In this document: positions 8,679 to 16,570 of the stretch, piece after piece | Layout: each line of letters begins with the position of its first letter | Position numbering within the stretch: position 1 is the first letter of the stretch | NCBI RefSeq assembly: GCF_003340555.1 | Contig: NZ_QPLJ01000014.1 | Location: 45,693 to 109,692 of the forward strand | DNA length: 64,000 nucleotides | Reading direction: 5' to 3' | DNA from: Jannaschia formosa | Lineage (GTDB): Bacteria > Pseudomonadota > Alphaproteobacteria > Rhodobacterales > Rhodobacteraceae | Program-made: the position numbers and the translations under genes | The notes under the pieces: generated by a model | The model's input: the letters and a program-made list of their open reading frames with translations, nothing else | Database searches by the model: none | What the model was told of the DNA's origin: nothing

Positions 8679-9884
8679 TCAAGAGGGGCGCACGATCCCG
8701 TTCCAGTCCCGCCGGATCGCCGGAAGCCCGGCCAGCAGCGCGGCCAGCGCCAGCCCGACCAGCAGCGCGAAGGCCAGCCCGGCATCGGGCGGGTGGCCCA
8801 GCGCCGCCCCCGTGACGGTCGTCATCGCCGCCGCGATGCCCAGCACCATCGCGCCCGACAGCCCGGCCGCCGCGCCCACCAGCCGGCCGGGCACCGCCAG
8901 CGTCCCGACCGTCGCCGAGGCGAAGGTCAGGCCGTTGCCGACCCCGACCAGCGGCATCCAGACGAAGAAGGCGACCGGGCCCGAGGCGCCCAGCGCCCAG
9001 CCCGTCGCGGCGCCTGCCATGCCGACCAGCGTCACGATCCGCCCCGCGAGGATCAGCCGCGCCCCGGGATAGTGGCGGCTGAGCCGCGTGGTCAGGAAGC
9101 TGCCCAGCATGAAGCCCACCGGCGGCACCCCGAGGCAGAGGCCCAGCAGCGCCTCGGACATGCCCCAAACCTCGGAGGCGAAGGCCGCCGCCGAGGTGAG
9201 GAAGGCGAAGAACACCCCCGAGGAGAGACCCATGCAGAGCGTGTAGGACCAGAACGACCCGTCCCGCAGCAGCGCGGGGTAGGACCGGACCTGCGCGACG
9301 ATGCCCCGGCCTTCCAGCGGCGCGGTCTCGGGCAGGGCGCGGGCGCACCAGACCAGCAGGGCGAGGCCCACGACGGTGAAGACCCAGAAGGTGGCGCGCC
9401 AGCCGAAGGCGCCGTCGAGCAGGCCGCCGACCATCGGCGACAGCATGGGGCCCAACGCCAGCGTGATGCCGATCGTCCCCAGCATCGCCGCCGCCTCGTG
9501 CGGGGGCGCCGTGTCGCGCACGATCGCCCGCGCCAGCACGTTGGCCGAGATCACCGCCGCCTGCAGGATCCGGCAGGCCATGAAGATCGCGAAGTTCGGC
9601 GCCAGCGCGCAGCCCAGCGAGGCGATCACGAACAGGCCCAGCGAGACGAGGATCACCGGCCTGCGTCCGTAGAGGTCCGAGAGCGGCCCGACGACCACCT
9701 GCAACGCGGCCGTGGTGAACATGTAGGCCGAGACGACGAGGCTGGCCGCGCCGAAGCCAAGCTCGAAGCTGCTCGCCAGGTTGCCCAGCGAGGGCAGCAC
9801 CATGTTCAGCGTCATGATCGAACTGGTGGCGAGCGCGACAAGCAGGGCGAGGGGCGGCGCGGATGGGGGCGGCGGAGTGGACAT
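8679..9884 (-). CDS. MFS efflux transporter, Bcr/CflA type
   Basis: A 401-residue major facilitator with about 12 hydrophobic segments, of the Bcr/CflA drug-resistance subfamily (proton-driven export of bicyclomycin, chloramphenicol or related small molecules in studied members). The cytoplasmic loop between segments 2 and 3 carries motif A as GPLSDLYGRRPV, and segment 5 has the antiporter-type ALGPMLSPMVGGLL glycine/proline pattern. The substrate here is unknown. A short GC-rich hairpin (9933-9948) separates it from the upstream glycosyltransferase gene. Confidence 0.88.
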   Translation of the reverse strand: MSTPPPPSAPPLALLVALATSSIMTLNMVLPSLGNLASSFELGFGAASLVVSAYMFTTAALQVVVGPLSDLYGRRPVILVSLGLFVIASLGCALAPNFAIFMACRILQAAVISANVLARAIVRDTAPPHEAAAMLGTIGITLALGPMLSPMVGGLLDGAFGWRATFWVFTVVGLALLVWCARALPETAPLEGRGIVAQVRSYPALLRDGSFWSYTLCMGLSSGVFFAFLTSAAAFASEVWGMSEALLGLCLGVPPVGFMLGSFLTTRLSRHYPGARLILAGRIVTLVGMAGAATGWALGASGPVAFFVWMPLVGVGNGLTFASATVGTLAVPGRLVGAAAGLSGAMVLGIAAAMTTVTGAALGHPPDAGLAFALLVGLALAALLAGLPAIRRDWNGIVRPS

Positions 9885-9932
9885 TCCGCTCAGTTATGCC
9901 GGTTCCGCAGGAAGCTTAATCCCCTATTCGCT

Positions 9933-9948
9933 CCGCCCGTGCGGGCGG
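9933..9948 (-). terminator. Hairpin downstream of the glycosyltransferase gene
   Basis: CCGCCC and GGGCGG flank a GTGC loop, 50 bases past the glycosyltransferase stop on the minus strand. It is short and has no T-tract, so it is a weak terminator candidate. Confidence 0.35.
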
Positions 9949-9998
9949 GGCGTCCCCGTGCGCGACCGGCCCTTCCTCATGGTCGAGCGGCGGGCGCG

Positions 9999-12050
9999 TC
10001 AGGTCGCCCGGCTGCGGTCGAGCGGGACGGCCAGACCGTTGTGCAGCGCGTCGATCTCCTCGGCGGCGCGCGCGCCCCCGTAGGCGCCGTGGGCGGTCTT
10101 GTCCCAGTGGAACGGGCGCAGGACGATCTCGGCCAGCGCCTTCCAGACCGCGATCGAGGCGAGCGGGAAATAGGCCTCCATCGTCGGAACCCAGCGGCGC
10201 AGATGCCGGTGATGCGGCGCGGCGCAGCCCGCCGCCCCCAGCGCCATATTGGCGAGCATGATCGAGAGGTAGAACAGCCACAGCAGCCAGGCCTGCCCCT
10301 CCGGCAGCCAGGCGAGGATCGGATGCGCGACGCCGAAGGCGATCACCGCCGTCGACCACATCACCGGCGCCAGCAGCGCGTTCAGCACCGCGCCGCCGAA
10401 CAGCAGATGGAAGCCCAGGACGCGCTTCGTCCCCAGATCGCGCCAGAGCCGCGCCGGATGGCGCGCATGCACCGCCCAGGTCAGGACATAGCCCTTCATC
10501 CAGCGCGACCGCTGGCGGATCCATCCGAGGGGATGGGCATTCGCCTCCTCCAGAGTGGTCGTGTCGAGGATCTCGGTGCGGAAGCCGCGCCGCGCGAGGC
10601 GGATGCCGAGATCGGCGTCCTCGGTGACATTGTGGGCGTCCCAGGCGCCGATGGATTCGAGCGCCGCGCGCCGGAAGAACAGCGTGGTGCCGCCCAGCGG
10701 CACCACCAGGCCGAGGCGCGCGATGCCGGGCAGGACCAGCCGGAACCAGTTGGCGTAGTCGATCGTGAAGCAGCGCGACAGCCAGTTGCGCGTAGGGTTG
10801 TAGTAGTCGAGCAGCCCCTGCAGACAGGCGACGTCGGGCGGTGCCGTGCGGAAGCGGGCGGCGACGCGGCGCAGCTGGTCGGGCGCGGGCGCGTCCTCGG
10901 CGTCCCAGACGCCGACGATCGAGCCGCGCGCGAAGGTCAGCGCGTAGTTGAGCGCCCGCGGCTTGGTGCGGGGCTGGCCGTCGGGCACGGGGATCACCCG
11001 CATCCAGGGAGGCAGGCCGGCGGCGGCCAGCGCGGCGCGGGTCGTGACGTCCCCGGCCTCGACCGCCAGGATGACGTCCAGCCGCTCCCGCGGGTAGTCG
11101 ATGCGCGACAGCCGCGCGGTCAGGGCGGGCGCGATGGCCGGCTCGTCGTGGAGCGGGACCAGCATCGAGATCGTCGGCAGGTGCCGCGCCGCCCCACGCG
11201 CGGGACGGACCGAGACGAAGGCGCCCCCCTCCCGCCGCGCCCGGCGCATCGCCAGCCCGGCGGCGAGCCGGAGCCCGGTGTTGCAGACCAGCACGACGAC
11301 GCCCACCGCCGTGGCCCAGCGCAGCGCCGCCGCCGGCTGCGCCAGCACCAGCGCCAGCAGCGCGATCAGCCCCAGAGCCAGCATCGTCGCGCCGCCCCGC
11401 GCGGTCAGGCTCCGACAGCTCTCGCCGCGGGCGACGCGGCATTCCGCGGCGCGCGCCAGGGCCGCGCCGTGAAGCTGGCCCAGCCGCGCGTCGAACTCTG
11501 TATCCGAGACGATGGCGAAGAGGCACGGGCCATAGCAGTCCGGCAGCGCCGCGCGGAGCGGGTCGATCCGGTCGGGGCGGGTGACGGCGATCAGGCTGCG
11601 CCCGCCGACGCGCGCCCAGGGCAGGGCGCGATGGGCCAGCACCGTGCGCAGGGGCAGCCGCGCGGCCCAGGCGTCCAGCCCCGGCTGGTCGGAGGGGACG
11701 GGGCCGACCTCGCCCATGCCGTAGCGCGCGCCGCGCGCCCGGGTGACGCGCGCCTCGGTGACCTGCCCGGTCCGGACCAGCAGCGCGGCGAGATCGACAT
11801 TGGTTTCGCCCAGCGCCAGCCGGGCGCGGGCCAGCGCCGTATCCGACAGCGCCTTCTGGGCTTCCAGCACGCTGGCGAGCGAGGGTCGGCGCGCCGGGGG
11901 CGTCTCCGGCGCCGTGGGGCGGGCCAAGACGTTGGGGCGGCGCGGCTCGGCCGGGAAGGAGAAGACCGCCCGCTTGCCCGCGTCGCCGGTGGGCGCGTCA
12001 TTTGGCGGCCCGGAGGGACCGCGGGGGGCGGTGAAGGACGGCGAGGACAT
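9999..12050 (-). CDS. Membrane family-2 glycosyltransferase with N-terminal T2SS-ATPase-like domain
   Basis: A 683-residue processive-type GT2 enzyme, probably making an exported polysaccharide. Domain order: a proline-rich start; a region at about residues 55-190 that resembles the N-terminal domain of type II secretion ATPases (DLAALLVRTGQVTEARV, LPWARVGGRSLIAVTRP); two membrane segments at about 220-265; a GT-A catalytic domain with DAED near 382, TED near 475 and QRSRW near 512; then several C-terminal membrane helices. The three catalytic motifs are those of cellulose-synthase-like enzymes. No PilZ domain is seen. A perfect CtrA-type box lies 45-60 bases upstream. The polymer made is unknown. 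Confidence 0.88.
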   Translation of the reverse strand: MSSPSFTAPRGPSGPPNDAPTGDAGKRAVFSFPAEPRRPNVLARPTAPETPPARRPSLASVLEAQKALSDTALARARLALGETNVDLAALLVRTGQVTEARVTRARGARYGMGEVGPVPSDQPGLDAWAARLPLRTVLAHRALPWARVGGRSLIAVTRPDRIDPLRAALPDCYGPCLFAIVSDTEFDARLGQLHGAALARAAECRVARGESCRSLTARGGATMLALGLIALLALVLAQPAAALRWATAVGVVVLVCNTGLRLAAGLAMRRARREGGAFVSVRPARGAARHLPTISMLVPLHDEPAIAPALTARLSRIDYPRERLDVILAVEAGDVTTRAALAAAGLPPWMRVIPVPDGQPRTKPRALNYALTFARGSIVGVWDAEDAPAPDQLRRVAARFRTAPPDVACLQGLLDYYNPTRNWLSRCFTIDYANWFRLVLPGIARLGLVVPLGGTTLFFRRAALESIGAWDAHNVTEDADLGIRLARRGFRTEILDTTTLEEANAHPLGWIRQRSRWMKGYVLTWAVHARHPARLWRDLGTKRVLGFHLLFGGAVLNALLAPVMWSTAVIAFGVAHPILAWLPEGQAWLLWLFYLSIMLANMALGAAGCAAPHHRHLRRWVPTMEAYFPLASIAVWKALAEIVLRPFHWDKTAHGAYGGARAAEEIDALHNGLAVPLDRSRAT

Positions 12051-12094
12051 GGGCGCCCTGCGGTTGAGACGGCGCCACTATCCCGCGAGCAGGG

Positions 12095-12109
12095 TTAACC
12101 GCCGGTTAA
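12095..12109. promoter_or_regulatory. CtrA-type box upstream of the glycosyltransferase gene
   Basis: TTAA-N7-TTAA embedded in the perfect inverted repeat GTTAACC-GCC-GGTTAAC (12094-12110). It matches the full consensus of the alphaproteobacterial response regulator CtrA. It sits 45-60 bases upstream of the glycosyltransferase ATG and 26 bases from the carA stop, so the glycosyltransferase is the only plausible target. Confidence 0.6.
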
Positions 12110-12135
12110 CGCCCCCGGTTCAAAAGGTGGAAGCG

Positions 12136-13281
12136 TCAGCCCTTCGCCGCCGCCATCGCCGCGGCGAACTCGTCGAACAGGTAGGCGCTGTCATGCGGCC
12201 CCGGACTCGCCTCCGGGTGGTACTGGACCGAGAAGACCGGCCTGCCCGACAGCCGGATCCCGCAATTCGACCCGTCAAACAGCGAGACATGCGTCTCCTC
12301 CACGCCCGCGGGCAGGCTCTGGGCATCGACGGTGAAGCCGTGGTTCATCGAGGTGATCTCCACCTTGCCGTCGGCGCGCCGCTGGACCGGGTGGTTGGCG
12401 CCGTGATGGCCGTGGTTCATCTTCACCGTGCGCGCGCCCAGCGCCATGGCCAGCATCTGGTGGCCGAGGCAGATCCCGAAGACCGGCAGCCCGCTCTCGA
12501 CCATCTCGCGGATGGCGGGCACGGCGTATTCGCCGGTCGCCGCCGGGTCGCCCGGTCCGTTTGACAGGAACAGGCCGTCGGGTTCCAGCGCCTTGATATC
12601 CTCGGCGGTGGCGGTCGCGGGCAGGACGGTCACGTCGCAGCCGACATGGGCGAGCGATCGCAGGATGTTGCGCTTGGCGCCGTAGTCGATGGCGACGACC
12701 TTGAACTTCGGCGCATCGAGCGTGCCGAACCCGTCGGGCCAGGCCCATTTCGTCTCGGACCAGCGATAGGACTGCGCGGTCGTCACCTCGCGCGCCAGGT
12801 CCATCCCCTCCAGCCCCCGGAAGGCGCGGGCCTGCCGGACCAGATCCTCGATGTCGAACCTGCCATCCGGGTCGTGGGCCAGCGCGACATGCGGCGCACC
12901 CTGCTGGCGGATGGCGCGGGTCAGGCGGCGGGTGTCGACGCCGCCCATCCCGATCCGGCCGCGCGCGGCCAGCCAGTCCTCCAGATCGCGGGTGGCGCGC
13001 CAGTTCGACGGCTCGGTCGGATCCCACTTCACGACCATGCCGGCGGCGACCGGGTCGGCCGTCTCGTCGTCCTCGGGGGTGATGCCGGTATTGCCGATAT
13101 GCGGGAAGGTGAAGGTCACGACCTGCCCCGCATAGGAGGGGTCGGTCATGATTTCCTGATAGCCGGTCATCGCGGTGTTGAAGCACAGCTCCGCCACCGC
13201 CGTGCCGGCCGCGCCGAAGCCTCGGCCGAGGAAGATCGTCCCGTCGGCGAGGGCGAGGCAGGCGGTCGGGGTCTTGGCCAT
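12136..13281 (-). CDS. carA: Carbamoyl-phosphate synthase small (glutaminase) subunit
   Basis: Hydrolyses glutamine and channels ammonia to CarB for carbamoyl phosphate, the precursor of arginine and pyrimidines. 381 residues, normal for the family. The N-terminal CarA domain (residues 1-190) precedes a class I glutamine amidotransferase domain with nucleophile Cys271 in GICLGHQ and the His355/Glu357 pair in QYHPEASPG. The start is the ATG at 13281 (AGGAT upstream) rather than one ten codons earlier. It is divergent from the YqeY gene; the 150 bases between hold both promoters, which I could not resolve. carB is not in the window. Confidence 0.96.
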   Translation of the reverse strand: MAKTPTACLALADGTIFLGRGFGAAGTAVAELCFNTAMTGYQEIMTDPSYAGQVVTFTFPHIGNTGITPEDDETADPVAAGMVVKWDPTEPSNWRATRDLEDWLAARGRIGMGGVDTRRLTRAIRQQGAPHVALAHDPDGRFDIEDLVRQARAFRGLEGMDLAREVTTAQSYRWSETKWAWPDGFGTLDAPKFKVVAIDYGAKRNILRSLAHVGCDVTVLPATATAEDIKALEPDGLFLSNGPGDPAATGEYAVPAIREMVESGLPVFGICLGHQMLAMALGARTVKMNHGHHGANHPVQRRADGKVEITSMNHGFTVDAQSLPAGVEETHVSLFDGSNCGIRLSGRPVFSVQYHPEASPGPHDSAYLFDEFAAAMAAAKG

Positions 13282-13431
13282 GGTCGGATCCTGTAGGCAG
13301 CGGGCGGGCAAACGCCCCCGCGTTTAGGAGCGTGGCCCGGGGGCGTCAAGGCGCCGCCGCCTCGCGGAGATTGCGGGCCGGGCGCGCTTCGGGTAAGGCG
13401 GCGTTTCGATCCGCGTCATGAAGGACGATCC

Positions 13432-13884
13432 ATGGAACTGCGCGACAGGCTGAATTCCGGGCTCAAGGCCGCGATGCGCGACAAGGACGCGCTGCGTCTG
13501 GGTACGCTGCGGCTGATCAACGCCGCGATCAAGGACCAGGACATCGCGCTTCGGCCGCAGTCGCAGACGGTGGGCAATGCCGAGATCACCGCGATCCTCG
13601 CGAAGATGGTCAAGCAGCGGCTCGAAAGCGCCCGCGCCTACGAGGAGGCCGGCCGGCTGGAGCTCGCCCAGCAGGAGCAGGACGAGATCAAGGTCATTGA
13701 GGAGTTCCTGCCCCGGCAGCTCTCCGAGACCGAGGTCGAGGCCGCCGTCTCCGGCGCCATCTCCGAGACCGGCGCGAGCAGCCTGCGCGACATGGGCCGC
13801 GTGATGGCGGTGCTGAAGGACCGGCATCCGGGGCAGATGGATTTCGGCAAGGTCGGTCCGATGGTGAAGGCACGGCTGGCCTGA
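13432..13884 (+). CDS. GatB/YqeY-domain protein
   Basis: A 150-residue cytoplasmic protein with a stand-alone YqeY domain, related to the tRNA-binding tail of GatB and GatE. The helical pattern is typical: ELRDRLNSGLKAAMRDKDALRLGTLRLI at the N-terminus, KMVKQRLESARAYEEAGR in the middle and a C-terminal MKDRHPGQMDFGKVGPMVK-like segment. Its biochemical role is unproven in bacteria; association with tRNA-dependent amidation or tRNA handling is inferred from homology. An AAGGAC stands 5 bases before the ATG. Confidence 0.9.
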   Translation: MELRDRLNSGLKAAMRDKDALRLGTLRLINAAIKDQDIALRPQSQTVGNAEITAILAKMVKQRLESARAYEEAGRLELAQQEQDEIKVIEEFLPRQLSETEVEAAVSGAISETGASSLRDMGRVMAVLKDRHPGQMDFGKVGPMVKARLA

Positions 13885-13967
13885 GGCCCGCGGCGGGTGC
13901 GCCCGCCGGGCTTGCGTCCCGTTCCGAACGTCGCCATCTCCTTGCGGGGACCACGGAGGACAGGGTC

Positions 13968-15089
13968 ATGGCGCTGCCGGTTCGGCAACAGGTGACGTAT
14001 TGGGGGCTGGCGGCGGTAGCCTTCCTCGCCATCCTCTGGGTGCTGGGCCCCATCCTCCTTCCCTTCCTCGTCGGCGGCGCCATCGCCTACATCCTCGACC
14101 CGCTTGCCGACCGGCTGGAGCGGCTCGGCCTGCCGCGCTGGGCCGCGACGGCGGCGATCACGCTGGTCGCCGTCATGGGGCTCGTCCTGCTCGTGGCCTT
14201 CGTCATCCCGACCCTGATCCAGCAGGCCTCCGCGCTGGTGCGCGCCGCCCCGGACTACTTCGAGGCGCTGCGCGACTGGCTCACCCTGCGCTTCCCGGAC
14301 CTCGTCGAGGAAGGGGGCATCGTCCGCACCGGCCTGGCCGACCTGGGCGAGACCCTGCGCGCCCGCGGCGGAGAGCTGGCGCAGCAGCTGGTCGCGGGTG
14401 TCTTCGGCGTCGTCAACGCGCTGCTCTTCATCGTCGTCGTGCCGGTCGTGGCCTTCTACCTGCTGCTCGACTGGGACGACATGATCGCCCGCCTCGACGA
14501 GATGCTGCCGCGCGACCATGTCCAGACGATCCGCGCCCTCGCGCGCGAGGTGGACGACACGCTCGCCTCCTTCGTGCGCGGGCAGGGGACGGTCTGCCTG
14601 ATCCTCGGCACCTTCTACTCGGTCGCGCTGATGGCGGTGGGCCTGCAGTTCGGACTGGTCGTCGGCGCGGTCGCGGGGCTCATCACCTTCATCCCCTATG
14701 TCGGGGCGCTGGTGGGCGGCGGGCTCGCCATCGGGCTCGCGCTGTTCCAGTTCTGGGGCGAGTGGACCTCGATCGGCATTGTCGCCGCGATCTTCGTCGC
14801 GGGCCAGTTCCTCGAAGGCAACGTCCTGACCCCCAAGCTGGTCGGGGACAGCGTCGGGCTGCACCCCGTCTGGCTTCTGTTCGCGCTGTCGGTCTTCGGG
14901 TCGATCTACGGCTTCGTCGGCATGCTGGTCGCCGTCCCGGTGGCGGCGGTGCTGGGCGTGCTGACGCGCTTCATGATCCGGAACTACAAGGAGAGCCTGC
15001 TCTATCTCGGCCAGGACGTCCCGCCCGACCCCCAGGCCGACCTGCCGCCCTCCGCGCCTCGCGCCGAGACGAGGGACGCTGCCGAGTGA
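13968..15089 (+). CDS. AI-2E family (PerM-like) membrane protein
   Basis: A 373-residue integral membrane protein of the AI-2E/PerM family, whose members are proposed exporters of small molecules or ion antiporters. Eight or so hydrophobic segments are visible, with a periplasmic-facing helical region at about residues 75-130 and the conserved PYVGALVGGGLA and EGNVLTPKLVGDSVGLHP blocks near the C-terminus. GGAGGAC precedes the ATG. Its TGA overlaps the GTG of hdaA, so the two are translationally coupled; this order is, to my knowledge, common in Rhodobacterales. Confidence 0.87.
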   Translation: MALPVRQQVTYWGLAAVAFLAILWVLGPILLPFLVGGAIAYILDPLADRLERLGLPRWAATAAITLVAVMGLVLLVAFVIPTLIQQASALVRAAPDYFEALRDWLTLRFPDLVEEGGIVRTGLADLGETLRARGGELAQQLVAGVFGVVNALLFIVVVPVVAFYLLLDWDDMIARLDEMLPRDHVQTIRALAREVDDTLASFVRGQGTVCLILGTFYSVALMAVGLQFGLVVGAVAGLITFIPYVGALVGGGLAIGLALFQFWGEWTSIGIVAAIFVAGQFLEGNVLTPKLVGDSVGLHPVWLLFALSVFGSIYGFVGMLVAVPVAAVLGVLTRFMIRNYKESLLYLGQDVPPDPQADLPPSAPRAETRDAAE

Positions 15090-15754
15090 CCCCGCGCCAG
15101 ACCGCCATCGACCTGCCGCGGCTCAACGCGCGCGGGCGCGCGGACTTCATGTCCTCGCCCGCCAACGAGACGGCGCTGGCGCTCGTCGACCGTTGGCCGG
15201 ACTGGCCCGACGGGCGGCTGGCGCTGACCGGTCCCGAGGGCGCGGGCAAGTCCCATCTCGCCGCGGCCTGGGCCGAGACCGCGGTCGCCCGGCTCGTTGC
15301 CGCGCAGGCTCTGCGCGTCGCCGACGTGCCCGCCCTGGCCGAGGCGCCCGTGGCCGTCGAGGATGTGGACCGCGCCCTGTCCGACGAGGCGGAGCGCGCG
15401 CTCTTCCACCTCTGGAACGCGCTGGCCGCGGCCGGCCAGGGCCTGCTCGTGACCGGCCGCCGGGCGCCGTCCGACTGGGGCGTGCGGCTGCCGGACCTCG
15501 CCTCGCGGCTCGCCTCGCTGACGCCCGCCCGGCTGGGCGAGCCGGACGAGGCGCTCCTGCAGGCGGTGCTGCTGAAGCTCTTCGCCGACCGCCAGATCGC
15601 GCCGCGCCCGGCGCTGGTGCAGTATCTCCTGCCGCGCATGGAGCGCAGCTTCGCCGCCGCCCACAGCCTCGTCGACCGGCTCGACAGCGAGGCACTGGCC
15701 CAGGGGCGCGAGGTCGACGTCCCGGTGGCGCGGCGCCTGCTCGAGGGCGGCTAG
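15086..15754 (+). CDS. hdaA: HdaA-type DnaA-related replication regulator
   Basis: A 222-residue AAA+ protein that resembles DnaA domain III without the DNA-binding domain, as in Hda/HdaA. With the sliding clamp this family stimulates ATP hydrolysis by DnaA and prevents re-initiation. The P-loop GPEGAGKSHL (residues 49-58) is intact; the Walker B region reads VAVEDVDRAL and the sensor region LPDLASRLASL. The start is the GTG that overlaps the previous stop (GTGA); a later ATG would remove conserved N-terminal sequence. The N-terminus RQTAIDLPRLNARG is probably the clamp-binding segment, an inference from family layout. Confidence 0.85.
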   Translation: MTPRQTAIDLPRLNARGRADFMSSPANETALALVDRWPDWPDGRLALTGPEGAGKSHLAAAWAETAVARLVAAQALRVADVPALAEAPVAVEDVDRALSDEAERALFHLWNALAAAGQGLLVTGRRAPSDWGVRLPDLASRLASLTPARLGEPDEALLQAVLLKLFADRQIAPRPALVQYLLPRMERSFAAAHSLVDRLDSEALAQGREVDVPVARRLLEGG

Positions 15755-15916
15755 CCCGACGCACCGGTGCGAGCGCCCGCGCCCGGCGCTCTAATGCCGG
15801 ACCTGGCGCTTCGCGAAGCCAGACCCCCGACCGGGCCGCCTCTCAGGTGCCGACCCGCCCGGACATCCGGCCCCGACGGCCATCGACCCGTCCGGCAGGC
15901 GGGCTAGCTCCGCCCC

Positions 15917-16453
15917 ATGACCCGCCGCGACCTCCTCACCTTCGCCGCCGTCTCGACCCGGCCGGGCGCCGTGCCCGCCGCCGAGGCGACGACACCCCTC
16001 GCGCTCGACTGGGGCTACGTGGCCGACGGCGTGATGGGCGGCGTCTCGACCGGACGGATGACGCGCGAGACCCTGGCGGGGGTCGACGCCACCCGCCTCA
16101 CCGGAGATGTCTCGACGGAGAACGACGGCGGCTTCATCCAGCTCGCCGCCGACCTGCCCGACGGCTCGGACCCCGCCGCCTGGGCGGGGCTGGAGATCGA
16201 CGTGCTCGGCAACGGCGAAGGCTACGACCTCCGCCTGCGCACCACGGCCCTGACCCGGCCGTGGCAGAGCTTCCGCCTCGCCTTCGACGCGTCGCCCGAA
16301 TGGCGCACCCTCCGCGCTCCTTGGTCCGCCTTCGCGCCTCACCGGACCGAAGCCGCGTTCGACCCGGCCCAGCTCCGCCGCCTCGGCATCCTCGCCGTCG
16401 GCCGGGCCTTCAAGGCGGACATCGCGGTGGGCGCCCTGCGCCTCTGGCGCTGA
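15917..16453 (+). CDS. CIA30-domain protein
   Basis: A 178-residue protein with a CIA30 (complex I intermediate-associated protein 30) domain, a galactose-binding-like beta-sandwich. The signature VADGVMGGVSTG is at residues 36-47, followed by FIQLAADLPDG and FRLAFDASPEWRTLRAPWSAFAP. The N-terminus MTRRDLLTFAAV has a twin-arginine-like start but lacks a proper hydrophobic core, so export is uncertain. In eukaryotes the family helps assemble respiratory complex I; in bacteria the function is unknown. It stands alone after a 162-base gap that holds nothing recognisable. Confidence 0.8.
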   Translation: MTRRDLLTFAAVSTRPGAVPAAEATTPLALDWGYVADGVMGGVSTGRMTRETLAGVDATRLTGDVSTENDGGFIQLAADLPDGSDPAAWAGLEIDVLGNGEGYDLRLRTTALTRPWQSFRLAFDASPEWRTLRAPWSAFAPHRTEAAFDPAQLRRLGILAVGRAFKADIAVGALRLWR

Positions 16454-16480
16454 CCCCCAGGATCGTCTCGAACCGCGCGT

Positions 16481-16527
16481 CCCTTCCTGTGGCCGAAAAT
16501 ACTCCGGGGTCCGGGGCGGAGCCCCGG
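16481..16527. repeat. Dispersed Rhodobacterales-type intergenic repeat, copy A
   Basis: CCTTCCTGTGGCCGAAAATA followed by CTCCGGGG, then a tight hairpin CCGGGGC-GGA-GCCCCGG (16511-16527). The same sequence appears at 39880-39908 and, inverted, at 39821-39844, each time beside a G/C hairpin with a 3-base loop. It lies between the CIA30 gene and the aldo/keto reductase gene, which converge. Confidence 0.7.
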
Positions 16528-16570
16528 CGCCCGACCCGTGCACCGCAGCAGGCGGCCGCGCGCCAACGGT

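Noticed and set aside
8793-12098. 1101-codon plus-strand open frame
   Set aside because: Antisense to the MFS and glycosyltransferase genes; arginine/glycine-rich without domains. GC-rich shadow frame.
15813-15833. CTTCGCGAAG-centred palindrome after hdaA
   Set aside because: Outer arms do not pair well, and GC-rich 10-base palindromes are common here; not reported as a site.
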